A DNA stretch of 8,392 nucleotides, taken from assembly GCA_946885645.1 (NCBI GenBank), contig CAMPGU010000179.1:1-8392 (forward strand), in the 5' to 3' direction. This document shows, piece after piece, positions 1 to 7,086 of this stretch; the stretch's first letter is position 1, and each line of letters starts with the position of its first letter. This DNA is from an uncultured Haloferula sp. (GTDB lineage: Bacteria > Verrucomicrobiota > Verrucomicrobiae > Verrucomicrobiales > Akkermansiaceae). Position numbers and translations under genes: made by a program. The notes below the pieces were generated by a model. The model did not search any database and was not told where the DNA came from. It saw nothing but the letters and a program-made list of their open reading frames with translations.

Positions 1-182
1 GGAAGGAAGTGCACTCCTTCCACGATCGCGTCCGTCTTCAGCAGGCGCAGCGGCCCGTGTCCGGGATCGACGACGGCGCAATCGTCCCCCGGCCCTACCG
101 CGAGCGAGGCTCCGCCCGGGAAACCCCGGAGCACGCGTGCGATGAGGGCATCCTCGCCGAGATCGCGCAGACGTTTTTTCAT
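1..182 (-). CDS. thiL: Thiamine-monophosphate kinase, N-terminal part (cut by window edge)
   Basis: ThiL phosphorylates thiamine monophosphate with ATP to give thiamine pyrophosphate, the last step of cofactor synthesis, in the cytoplasm. Only the first 60 codons are present; the gene continues beyond the left edge. The visible part matches the family start: an N-terminal GEDALIARV helix, then PGDDCAVV (residues 31-38), the metal/ATP-binding Gly-Asp-Asp-Cys-Ala loop. This is followed by TDAIVEGVHFL (50-60), which corresponds to the TDTLVAGNHFL stretch of E. coli ThiL. The ATG lies one base after the stop of the upstream CPBP protease gene (TGA-g-ATG), so translation is probably coupled and the two share a transcript. 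No clear Shine-Dalgarno site precedes it. Identification is firm despite the truncation. Confidence 0.93.
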   Translation of the reverse strand, partial: MKKRLRDLGEDALIARVLRGFPGGASLAVGPGDDCAVVDPGHGPLRLLKTDAIVEGVHFL

Positions 183-183
183 C

Positions 184-1203
184 TCAAGTCGGACTGGAGA
201 TCTCGATGATACCGTATCGGGCCATGAGCTGCAGAGCCACCGTAGCTGCGTTGAAGAGGAAATGGACGGAAATGCTCGCCCAGATCGAGCCCGTGAGCTC
301 GTAGATCAGGCACAAGAGCATCGCGAGGATGAAAAGGGGAACCAGTGCCACCGCGTTTCCATGCGCGGCGGCGAATACCAGCGAGGAAAACAGCATCGCC
401 CCCAGCGGGCCGCAGAAACGCTTCGCCGCCGGATAGAGGTAGCCCCGGAACACCACCTCTTCCGCGAAGGGTGCCACGATTACCGCCGCCACGGTCATCA
501 GGATGATGACCATGGGATCCTTCGCTTCCTGGAGCAGCTTCACCGATTCCTGCATCGATTCGATCCCCAGGGTTTTTTCCAGCCAACCGTTCCAGCCACT
601 GCGGTGGGTGACCGCCAGTACGAGCCAGATGAAAAGCACCGTTACCGGAGCGATTGCAAAGACCAGCCACCACTGCTTCCAGCGGAGCCCCAGCCACTCG
701 GATTGCGTGATCCTGCGGATGACGAAGGCACAGACCATGCCCATCAGCAGCAGGTGGAAGAAGATGGAGGCCGTCAGCACTTCAGGGGTGAATTTTTCCT
801 CCACGGGAACCGGGTCCCCTCCGCCACCACCCGCCGTAAGTCCGCAATAGATCAGGAAAATCAGGCCGATCAGGGGTAGATCGAGCAGGCGGTAGTGGCT
901 CGTGGGCACCTTGAAATGCCGCGTGATCCCGGCTGGCTGCGAGGAGGGCAGGGGAGGGGGAAGCGCCTGCGGAGTCAGATAGGGAGAGCCTTCCGCGGAA
1001 GCAGCGGAAGGGATGGCACCGGTCGATAGGGAGGTGGTGCCCCGGGGGCTCCGTACCTTCCCCATCGCGGAACGCACCACCCAGAAAAGAATGAAAAGAG
1101 CGCCCGCCGCCAAAAAGGTCCATAGGATGACCCGGGTCTCGAGACTCTCTCCTGCAGGCACGGGAGTAATTTCGGAAACCGCGGTGGCGAGGGCAAAAAC
1201 CAT
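184..1203 (-). CDS. CPBP family intramembrane glutamic protease (CAAX protease/Abi type), 339 aa
   Basis: This is a membrane protein of the CPBP (CAAX prenyl protease 2/Abi/bacteriocin-processing) family, whose known members cleave substrates within the membrane; the substrate here is unknown. One N-terminal helix (about residues 25-43) is followed by a Ser/Pro-rich linker (52-95), a Gly-rich turn (125-129) and about seven further hydrophobic helices. All three family motifs are present: EEVVFRG with Glu248, Glu249 and Arg253; FAAAH ending at His281; and HFLFN with His314 and Asn318. It is therefore probably active. I chose the ATG at 1203 (start MVFALATAVS). An upstream in-frame ATG at 1356 would add 51 non-hydrophobic residues and run over both the palindrome and the start of the divergent gene. 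No strong ribosome binding site is visible at either position. thiL follows after one base, so this is the first gene of a probable two-gene operon. Confidence 0.88.
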   Translation of the reverse strand: MVFALATAVSEITPVPAGESLETRVILWTFLAAGALFILFWVVRSAMGKVRSPRGTTSLSTGAIPSAASAEGSPYLTPQALPPPLPSSQPAGITRHFKVPTSHYRLLDLPLIGLIFLIYCGLTAGGGGGDPVPVEEKFTPEVLTASIFFHLLLMGMVCAFVIRRITQSEWLGLRWKQWWLVFAIAPVTVLFIWLVLAVTHRSGWNGWLEKTLGIESMQESVKLLQEAKDPMVIILMTVAAVIVAPFAEEVVFRGYLYPAAKRFCGPLGAMLFSSLVFAAAHGNAVALVPLFILAMLLCLIYELTGSIWASISVHFLFNAATVALQLMARYGIIEISSPT

Positions 1204-1286
1204 TTCGGGACGGGCGGACTGTGGGGGCGCAGGACCTACGGGGCCAGCGGGAAAATCGCAGCCGCTTTGTTTAATTAAGCCCCATT

Positions 1287-1312
1287 GAATATCGCGAGAG
1301 CTTGCGATATTC
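1287..1312. promoter_or_regulatory. 26-bp palindrome between divergent CPBP genes (candidate operator or 5'-UTR hairpin)
   Basis: GAATATCGC at 1287-1295 is exactly complementary to GCGATATTC at 1304-1312. One wobble pair and two Watson-Crick pairs can extend the symmetry inward, leaving only two central bases. It sits 12 bases before the ATG of the plus-strand CPBP gene and 83 bases before the ATG of the minus-strand one. An AT-rich patch (TTTAATTAAG, 1270-1279) lies beside it and could be part of a promoter. No T-run follows the stem, so it does not look like an intrinsic terminator. A repressor or activator operator serving both genes, or a translation-controlling hairpin in the leader of the right-hand gene, are the likely readings. 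No regulator gene is visible nearby. Confidence 0.4.
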
Positions 1313-1324
1313 CGGGAAATCCGG

Positions 1325-2719
1325 ATGCTATCTGGCATCGACTCGCAAACGGCCAAGGCAGGAAATCCTTACCGCCATATCCTGCGACGGCGCGTGCCGG
1401 AGCCGGTGCTGGCTCTCCTGCTCTTCGTGATGGGCGTGTGGCTGTGGGACAACCATTTCGGGGAGGAGCAGGGATACGAGGAAGGGGCTTGCCGCATGGC
1501 ACTCATCAAGATCGACCGGGATCTTCGCCTGGCCGAGGGCATGGAGCGATTGCCCGTTTTCGTTCGGGTGGCCCTGTTGATCGATTCCGTGCCGGAAACG
1601 GTCAACAGCTCGATCCGTTCTCTCGTAATACTCGGAAAGGAAAAGGCCTTGGATCAGGAAGGCGCCTATGCCCTGGCGATCCTTGATGCCCTGCGAAGCG
1701 GCGAGAACCCCGCCCGCGGAGCTTTCACCGATCTAGGCCTTCCCGGGCCGCCGGATCCCAAGGCGGTGATCGCGAGGGTGGCCGAAAGACGGGACGCCTG
1801 GTGGGACCGCGAATACCTCATGGCCTTCGGGGACTTCGGAGGGAGCGAGATTGCCCTGAAAGCGCGCCCTGCCGAGGAAGACGGAAGGAATCAAGAACTT
1901 GTGCTGCGGGTGATCGTCTGCCGGGGAGCGGTTTGGCTATTCGCCCTTGTCGGAGCTTTCTTCGTGCCCCGGGCGCTCCGGGCCTTCCGCGTGGCCTTGC
2001 GCGCGCGCCAGGGGGGGTATATCGGCCGCTGGCCGCTCACCCTGGGCCTGGGTGTCTTCCTTCTCGCCTATCTCGCCTCGGTAGGTTTTGAAAGGCTCGT
2101 CAATTTCCTCCTCGCCACCGGCCTGCCGGTCGATGGATCGCAGCCGATCTATCTCGAACCTCCGGTGCTGGCCCTTCTCGATTCCGCCGCCCGCTTCTTG
2201 CCGGCGCTGGTCGCCCTCGGCTTCCTCTTTCACCGGGGCGGCCATGCCTCCCGCCGACTCGGTCTGCTGGCGAAGCCCGACCTTTTCGTCATCCTCGGCA
2301 CCTTCTCGTTGCTTACGTTGATCGATCAGGTGCTGAAGCACCTCTTGGCCGGTCGGATGATCCCCGATCCCACCGGCGGCCTCTCCACCATGGAGGCGGG
2401 CGGCTGGGGGCTCGTGCTGGCGCTCGTGTCCGCCTGCGTGGCCGCGCCGATCGCCGAGGAAATCCTCTACCGCGGGGTGCTGTTCCGCTCGCTCGCCAAT
2501 TGGATGCGCGCACCGGCGGCGGTCCTGATTTCGGCCGCGGTCTTTGCCGTGGTGCATTACTACGATGCCTACGGGCTCGTATCCGTGGGCATCTTCGGGG
2601 TGGCTTGCGCCCTCTGCTACGCCGGCACCGGCCACCTCGCCACGGCGATTCTCCTGCACGCCTTCTACAATTTCATGATCAAGGTACCGGAATGGGTCGT
2701 CTATCATGCGCCGTTATGA
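1325..2719 (+). CDS. CPBP family intramembrane protease with extra N-terminal domain, 464 aa
   Basis: This is a second CPBP membrane protease, divergent from the first. The C-terminal half holds the family core: EEILYRG with Glu378, Glu379 and Arg383; FAVVH with Phe407 and His411; and HAFYN with His445 and Asn449. All expected catalytic residues are therefore present. The N-terminus differs from ordinary members. A first membrane helix (about 28-41) is followed by a charged, mostly helical region of about 150 residues (43-195) that I cannot assign. Then come a hydrophobic helix (about 197-214), an Arg-rich stretch (216-235) and the remaining helices. The ATG at 1325 is the earliest plausible start and gives a basic segment (HILRRR) just before the first helix. 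The stop lies 63 bases before the first kinase gene, so co-transcription is possible. Substrate and role are unknown. Confidence 0.87.
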   Translation: MLSGIDSQTAKAGNPYRHILRRRVPEPVLALLLFVMGVWLWDNHFGEEQGYEEGACRMALIKIDRDLRLAEGMERLPVFVRVALLIDSVPETVNSSIRSLVILGKEKALDQEGAYALAILDALRSGENPARGAFTDLGLPGPPDPKAVIARVAERRDAWWDREYLMAFGDFGGSEIALKARPAEEDGRNQELVLRVIVCRGAVWLFALVGAFFVPRALRAFRVALRARQGGYIGRWPLTLGLGVFLLAYLASVGFERLVNFLLATGLPVDGSQPIYLEPPVLALLDSAARFLPALVALGFLFHRGGHASRRLGLLAKPDLFVILGTFSLLTLIDQVLKHLLAGRMIPDPTGGLSTMEAGGWGLVLALVSACVAAPIAEEILYRGVLFRSLANWMRAPAAVLISAAVFAVVHYYDAYGLVSVGIFGVACALCYAGTGHLATAILLHAFYNFMIKVPEWVVYHAPL

Positions 2720-2745
2720 ATTGCATGCCGCCGTTCCGCTCGCCA
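2712..2745 (+). promoter_or_regulatory. Upstream element copy 1, shared by the two kinase genes
   Basis: CGTTATGAA (2712-2720) and TTCCGCTCGCCA (2734-2745) recur with identical 13-base spacing upstream of the second kinase gene, where the second block differs at one base. The element starts 71 bases before the ATG at 2783, and its first block covers the stop codon of the CPBP gene. The bases between the blocks are poorly conserved (6 of 13 at most). It could be a regulator site, a promoter, or residue of the duplication that made the kinase pair. No clear -35/-10 pair fits it. Confidence 0.3.
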
Positions 2746-2782
2746 AATCCCTTCAAGCCCGCTATTGCCAAATAGATTTCCG

Positions 2783-3961
2783 ATGAGTTCCTCTTCGTTT
2801 GAAGCCCCGACGCTCGAAGCCCTGGCCGGCCTCATGCCTGCGTACGATTTCGAGGCCTTCATTGCCCAAGGCGGCATGGGCGCGGTGTACAAGGCCCGCC
2901 AGCGGGCCCTGGACCGCGATGTGGCCATCAAGATCCTCCCCCGCGAATTGGGCGACGATCCCGACTTCCGCCGCTCCTTCGAGACCGAGGCAAAGGCGAT
3001 GGCACGCCTGAATCACCCCAACCTCGTGGGGGTGTACGATTCGGGAGACCTCGATGGCATGCTCTACATCGTGATGGAGTACGTGAATGCCAAGTCGCTC
3101 TATCATTCCGCTTATAATATGGCGGTGGAGCCGGAGCAGGCGGCCGGAATTGTGAAAGCGATTTGCGACGGCCTCGCCCACGCCCACGAAAACGGAGTCA
3201 TCCATCGTGACATCAAGCCTGCGAACATCCTCCTCACCACCAAGGCGGAGCCGAAGATCGCGGACTTCGGGCTGGCCCGCCCCGCCAATTCGGATCATCC
3301 GGGGCTGATCATGGGTACGCCGGGCTACACCGCCCCCGAGATCTACGACGACCCCGAGCACGCCGATCAAAAGACCGATATTTATGCGGTGGGCGTGATC
3401 TTGTACGAGCTTCTCACCGGCCATCGTCCCGAAGACGACGAGGTGCTGCCTCCTCCCTCGACGGTGGTCGGTTGCGACCGGAAGCTGGACAAGATCTGGG
3501 CGAAGGCCACCGCGGCGGATCCCGCGCAGCGTTACGACAGTGCCGAGGAAATGGCGAAGGATCTCGAAGGCTGGGCGGTTCCCGATCCGCCCACGCAGGC
3601 CCTGCGCACGATGCAGCGGCCGCCCCGCATGGCAGGCGCCCCTCCCGGCGCTGCCGTGCCCGCGCGTCGTGTAGCACCCGTCACGGTGGTGCACAAAAAG
3701 AAGAAAAAGGGCGACACCGACTGGGGCCTGCTTGCGCGCATCCTGATAGGCGGCCTGGTGATGGCCGCCCTCTTCTACGGCTGGAATACCTACCAAAAGG
3801 CCAAGGCCGAACGGGAAAAAGCTGCCGCTAGCGAACCCCCGCCGAAGGGCGGGGCTTTGCCGCCGCTGCCCGCCCCCGGAGAGAAGCCGGGGGAGACACC
3901 GGCTCCGACTCCAACCCCTCCTCCGCTTCCGCCTACGCTCGATCCGCCACCTTCCCGTTGA
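2783..3961 (+). CDS. Membrane Ser/Thr protein kinase, Pkn type, without a sensor domain (392 aa)
   Basis: This is a Hanks-type kinase expected to phosphorylate Ser/Thr of unknown partners at the inner face of the membrane. The kinase domain (about 23-265) is complete: glycine loop AQGGMGAVYKA (28-38), VAIK Lys50, Glu69 in helix C, HRDIKPAN (141-148, catalytic Asp143), DFG (161-163), APE (184-186) and Arg250 of subdomain XI. A basic run KKKKK (305-309) precedes one membrane helix (about 316-334), giving kinase-inside topology. The outside part is only a short charged stretch and a Pro-rich tail (about 348-392), so no folded sensor is present. I chose ATG 2783 because MSSSSFEAP aligns with the start of the next gene, MSAESFEAP. 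A TTG at 2765 would add six residues. The first 210 residues are about 78% identical to the downstream kinase, which points to tandem duplication. Confidence 0.92.
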   Translation: MSSSSFEAPTLEALAGLMPAYDFEAFIAQGGMGAVYKARQRALDRDVAIKILPRELGDDPDFRRSFETEAKAMARLNHPNLVGVYDSGDLDGMLYIVMEYVNAKSLYHSAYNMAVEPEQAAGIVKAICDGLAHAHENGVIHRDIKPANILLTTKAEPKIADFGLARPANSDHPGLIMGTPGYTAPEIYDDPEHADQKTDIYAVGVILYELLTGHRPEDDEVLPPPSTVVGCDRKLDKIWAKATAADPAQRYDSAEEMAKDLEGWAVPDPPTQALRTMQRPPRMAGAPPGAAVPARRVAPVTVVHKKKKKGDTDWGLLARILIGGLVMAALFYGWNTYQKAKAEREKAAASEPPPKGGALPPLPAPGEKPGETPAPTPTPPPLPPTLDPPPSR

Positions 3962-4121
3962 GCGCCGGAGCGGGTCCACGTCGCAGGGGAGGAATGCCGG
4001 GCTGGGGACGGAGATGGATAAAGTTACGTTTTTGCCGCGTATCGGGGCCTAAGGATTGGCCCGGTGGGGTGTCATCATGGTGAAAAATCGATGAATCTCC
4101 GGCTGAACTTTCGGACGGCGG

Positions 4122-4155
4122 CGTTATGAAGCGACCCCTTTTCTTCCACTCGCCA
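4122..4155 (+). promoter_or_regulatory. Upstream element copy 2, shared by the two kinase genes
   Basis: CGTTATGAA (4122-4130) and TTCCACTCGCCA (4144-4155) repeat the arrangement found before the first kinase gene, again with 13 bases between blocks. GCG one base further upstream (4118-4120) also matches copy 1. The element starts 74 bases before the ATG at 4196. A GATAAT at 4171-4176 downstream resembles a -10 box, but no -35 consensus is spaced correctly. The rest of the 234-bp gap (3962-4195) has no convincing gene and no clear terminator. Confidence 0.3.
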
Positions 4156-4195
4156 GTCGTAACCAAATTTGATAATTCAAACGCCATTACCTCCC

Positions 4196-7084
4196 ATGAG
4201 CGCTGAATCTTTTGAAGCCCCTTCCCTCGAACACTTGGCGGAATTGCTTCCTGCTTATGATTTCGAGGCGTTTATCGCCCAAGGCGGCATGGGTGCCGTG
4301 TACAAGGCCCGTCAGCGCAGCCTGGACCGCGATGTCGCGATCAAGATTCTCCCCCGGGAGCTCGGCGAGGATCCTGAATTCCACCAGTCCTTCGAAACCG
4401 AGGCCAAGGCCATGGCCCGCCTTAATCACCCGAACCTGATCGGGGTCTATGATTTCGGTGCGGTGGAAGGCATGCCGTACATCGTCATGGAGTACGTGAA
4501 CGGGAAGTCCCTGTTCCACTCCGCTTATAATATCGCTATCGATCCGATCCAGGCGGTCACAATCGTCAAGGGGATCTGCGACGGGCTCGCGCACGCCCAT
4601 GAGAACGGAGTGATCCACCGTGATATCAAGCCCGCGAATATTCTCCTCACTCCGAAGGCGGAGCCCAAGATCGGCGATTTCGGTCTCGCGCGTCCTGCAG
4701 ATGCCGATAGTTCCGGCATTGTCATGGGCACGCCGGGCTACGCGGCTCCGGAAATCACCCGCCACCCGGATCACGCGGACCGCCGCTCGGATCTCTTCGC
4801 GCTAGGCGTCGTCCTTTACGAGCTCCTGATTGGCCGCTGCCCGCCGTACGACTATCAGCCTCCCGCGTCCACCGTGGTCGGCTGCGATCCGGCGTTGGAC
4901 CGCATTTGTGAGAAGGCCATGCATCCGGTGGCGGATATGCGCTATCCCAGCGCCGAGGCGATGTCCGCGGCTCTCGACGAATGGCTGAAAAAAGCCGCCG
5001 GGGGGGCGATTCCCCAACCTCCGGTCACCGGCCCGCGGAGGGTCCGGCGTGTCGGCGGCCGGGCTTCGTCTTCGCCCTCGTATGAACCCGTGGAGAGCGG
5101 CTCGGGAGGAATGATCAAAAGCCTTTTCATGGCCGCCGCGGCCATCGTGATCGCCGCCGTCGGTTGGGGTAAATACAAGGACATGGAAGCTGCGAAAGCG
5201 GCGGCTCTCCAAGCAGTTAACGGCGGCAACAAGCCAGCCCGGACGGAAACGCCCGCGGCTGCGAAACCGTCCTCATCCGCACTCCTCCCGGTGAAGCCGG
5301 AGAAACCCGTCCCGGAAAAGCCCTCGGAATCGCCGCTCAAATCACTCGCCCGTCTCAAGGCCGACCTCGCCGCCGGCAAGCGGGACGAACTGCCTGTCGG
5401 GAGCATCTCCACCGACGGCTCGGATTTTATGGTCGTGCCGACGCCGATGGCTTGGCACGCCGCCGCCGCCTTTGCGGAAAGCCATGGCGGGCATCTCTTC
5501 GTGGTGTCTTCCGATCAGGATCTCGACCGGCTCACCGCTCTAGTGCCGACCGGGGAGGCAGGGGCCGATCCGGGTCTTTGGCTTGGCGCGGGCCGCGCCG
5601 GGAAGGAATCCTGGGCTTCCGTGGACGGCACGGAGTGGACCGCCTCGCACAAGCCCGCGGGAACCGGTACCTATGCCATTCTGGACGCTAGCGGGGTAGT
5701 GAAAGCCCGCGAGGCCGTGGATCGTTATCCCTTCATCATCCAGTGGCGGAAGGACGGCTCGAATCCTGCCAGCCTGTCCTCCGTCCTCCGCCGTACGGGA
5801 GAAAGCATCGCGGCCGGGAAGGCGGTTTTCCCGCCTGGGACCTTCGAATTTGAAGGAAACTTCGTCTTCATCGCCCAGCAAACCGCCAGCGCCACCGAGG
5901 CCGGGGAATTGGCCCGCCTCGCGGGCGGCCACCTGATTGCTCTCCCCACGCAGGAAAAGGACGCCTGGCTTTTCGACAAGCTCTCCTCCTTCACCGGGGA
6001 CCGGGGTTATTGGATCGGCGCGACAAAGGTGGACGATGCTTGGAAATGGAGCACCGGCGCGCCTTGGGAGTTCACCCGCTGGGAGGACGAAAGCCAGGAC
6101 AGCGGTCTGGGCACCTGCATAAGGATCGCCCCGGGGGAAGGCTGGCGGAACGCGTTCCGCGACGATCCCTTGTCCGGCTTCATCGTGGAGTGGAGCGTCG
6201 CCGGCAGCGGTGGCAGCCCGGGCATGACCGTCCCCGCGGAGCTTCCCCTGACCCTTCCGCCCGCCATCGTGGAGCTGGAAGCAAGGGCTCGCGACCTCCT
6301 GGCCAGGCACGAGAAGAAGCGCCAGGGGGAGCTGCTGAAGAACATGAAGGACTTCCACTGGCAGCTCGACACCTGGCTGGGCGACCTGAGCAAAAACGAG
6401 CAGGCCGTCTGGTCGGATCACGTCACGCAGTTGAAGGCACGGGCGAAGGACGGCCGCGTCCCGGAGAAGGTCACCGGCATCCGCCTTTCCGATCGCATGG
6501 CGAAAATCGCCGAATACTGCGTCCAGAAGCAGGAGACGATCGACGGAGCCTTCAAACGGGAGGCCCGCAAAATCCGGGACGCCTACCTCACCCGAGTCTC
6601 CGAGGCCGCGGGCAAGGCCACCGAGGCGGAGAAACACGGGCTGGATCAGCGTGTCCAGGTATCAGCCGATCTCGATGCATGGCTCGCCGTGCTCGGGTCA
6701 TCGGCACCTGCCGCTGGTTCCCCGGCGGTGCCGGATCCCGCGGATGGCCCCGCCTCTCCCGGCTCCGGGCCCGCTGCCAATCCCTTCGGCACGGCGCAGG
6801 CCTCGGCTCCGGGAACCGGGCCGATCACGGGCAGGTGGGCATGGTTCGGCAACACCGGCAATATCGTGGAGATTCGCCCCGACGGCACGGCCTATTCACA
6901 TCTGACCAAGAACGCGGCCGAGTGGACCGCCAACGGCGAGAATAATTTCAAGATCACGTGGCTGGACGGTGCCTACGCCGGTAACGTCAACACTGTCCAT
7001 GTGGCGGGAGATGGCAACCGGCTCGAGGGCACCAACCACGACGGCGGCCCCTTCCATGCCGTCAGGAAGAGCGCCACGGAATAA
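4196..7084 (+). CDS. Membrane Ser/Thr protein kinase with tandem C-type-lectin-fold ectodomain (962 aa)
   Basis: This is a Hanks-type receptor kinase. The cytoplasmic kinase domain (about 23-264) has glycine loop 28-38, Lys50, Glu69, HRDIKPAN 141-148, DFG 161-163 and APE 184-186, so it should be active. A basic/Ser linker (281-305) leads to one membrane helix (about 306-325) and a Lys/Pro/Ala linker (about 340-385). Outside are two C-type-lectin-fold modules. The first (about 402-517) is degenerate. The second (about 548-667) is clear, with YWIGAT (605-610), WKWSTG (616-621), a TRWEDE segment (627-632) and a closing FIVEW. Only one cysteine (Cys641) lies in the two modules, so the usual disulfides are absent. 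A Lys/Glu-rich helical region (about 684-832), a Pro/Ala/Gly linker and a terminal beta-type module (about 876-957, with GRWAWFG, DGTAY and FKITW) follow. The ATG at 4196 matches the sister gene; a TTG at 4169 would add nine residues. The ligand is unknown. Confidence 0.92.
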   Translation: MSAESFEAPSLEHLAELLPAYDFEAFIAQGGMGAVYKARQRSLDRDVAIKILPRELGEDPEFHQSFETEAKAMARLNHPNLIGVYDFGAVEGMPYIVMEYVNGKSLFHSAYNIAIDPIQAVTIVKGICDGLAHAHENGVIHRDIKPANILLTPKAEPKIGDFGLARPADADSSGIVMGTPGYAAPEITRHPDHADRRSDLFALGVVLYELLIGRCPPYDYQPPASTVVGCDPALDRICEKAMHPVADMRYPSAEAMSAALDEWLKKAAGGAIPQPPVTGPRRVRRVGGRASSSPSYEPVESGSGGMIKSLFMAAAAIVIAAVGWGKYKDMEAAKAAALQAVNGGNKPARTETPAAAKPSSSALLPVKPEKPVPEKPSESPLKSLARLKADLAAGKRDELPVGSISTDGSDFMVVPTPMAWHAAAAFAESHGGHLFVVSSDQDLDRLTALVPTGEAGADPGLWLGAGRAGKESWASVDGTEWTASHKPAGTGTYAILDASGVVKAREAVDRYPFIIQWRKDGSNPASLSSVLRRTGESIAAGKAVFPPGTFEFEGNFVFIAQQTASATEAGELARLAGGHLIALPTQEKDAWLFDKLSSFTGDRGYWIGATKVDDAWKWSTGAPWEFTRWEDESQDSGLGTCIRIAPGEGWRNAFRDDPLSGFIVEWSVAGSGGSPGMTVPAELPLTLPPAIVELEARARDLLARHEKKRQGELLKNMKDFHWQLDTWLGDLSKNEQAVWSDHVTQLKARAKDGRVPEKVTGIRLSDRMAKIAEYCVQKQETIDGAFKREARKIRDAYLTRVSEAAGKATEAEKHGLDQRVQVSADLDAWLAVLGSSAPAAGSPAVPDPADGPASPGSGPAANPFGTAQASAPGTGPITGRWAWFGNTGNIVEIRPDGTAYSHLTKNAAEWTANGENNFKITWLDGAYAGNVNTVHVAGDGNRLEGTNHDGGPFHAVRKSATE

Positions 7085-7086
7085 TC

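Noticed and set aside
142..879. 245-codon plus-strand frame opposite the first CPBP gene and thiL
   Set aside because: It is rich in His, Gln, Arg and Asp, as antisense frames of membrane proteins are, while the opposite strand has all CPBP catalytic motifs.
1204..1356. N-terminal extension of the minus-strand CPBP protease from an ATG at 1356
   Set aside because: It would overlap the divergent gene start and the palindrome, and the added 51 residues show no signal or membrane segment.
3113..3118. Perfect TATAAT inside the first kinase gene, with the same bases in the second gene, as an internal promoter
   Set aside because: It encodes the conserved Tyr-Asn of HSAYN, and no -35-like hexamer sits 16-18 bases upstream; protein conservation explains it.
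2762..3979. Long minus-strand open frame (405 codons) opposite the first kinase gene
   Set aside because: It mirrors the codons of a clear kinase gene, has low-complexity Arg/His/Gly content and no recognisable motif; it is a GC-driven shadow.
4045..4062. GGGCC-taaggatt-GGCCC hairpin after the first kinase gene, as a terminator
   Set aside because: The stem is only five pairs, the loop is eight bases, and no T-run follows on either strand; not enough to call a terminator.
3933..4187. 84-codon minus-strand frame across the gap between the kinase genes
   Set aside because: It overlaps the end of the first kinase gene and the shared upstream element, shows no motif, and has a composition unlike a real protein.
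5540..6637. Minus-strand open frame (365 codons) opposite the ectodomain of the large kinase
   Set aside because: The plus-strand frame carries lectin-fold motifs and is continuous with the kinase domain; the minus frame has no family features.
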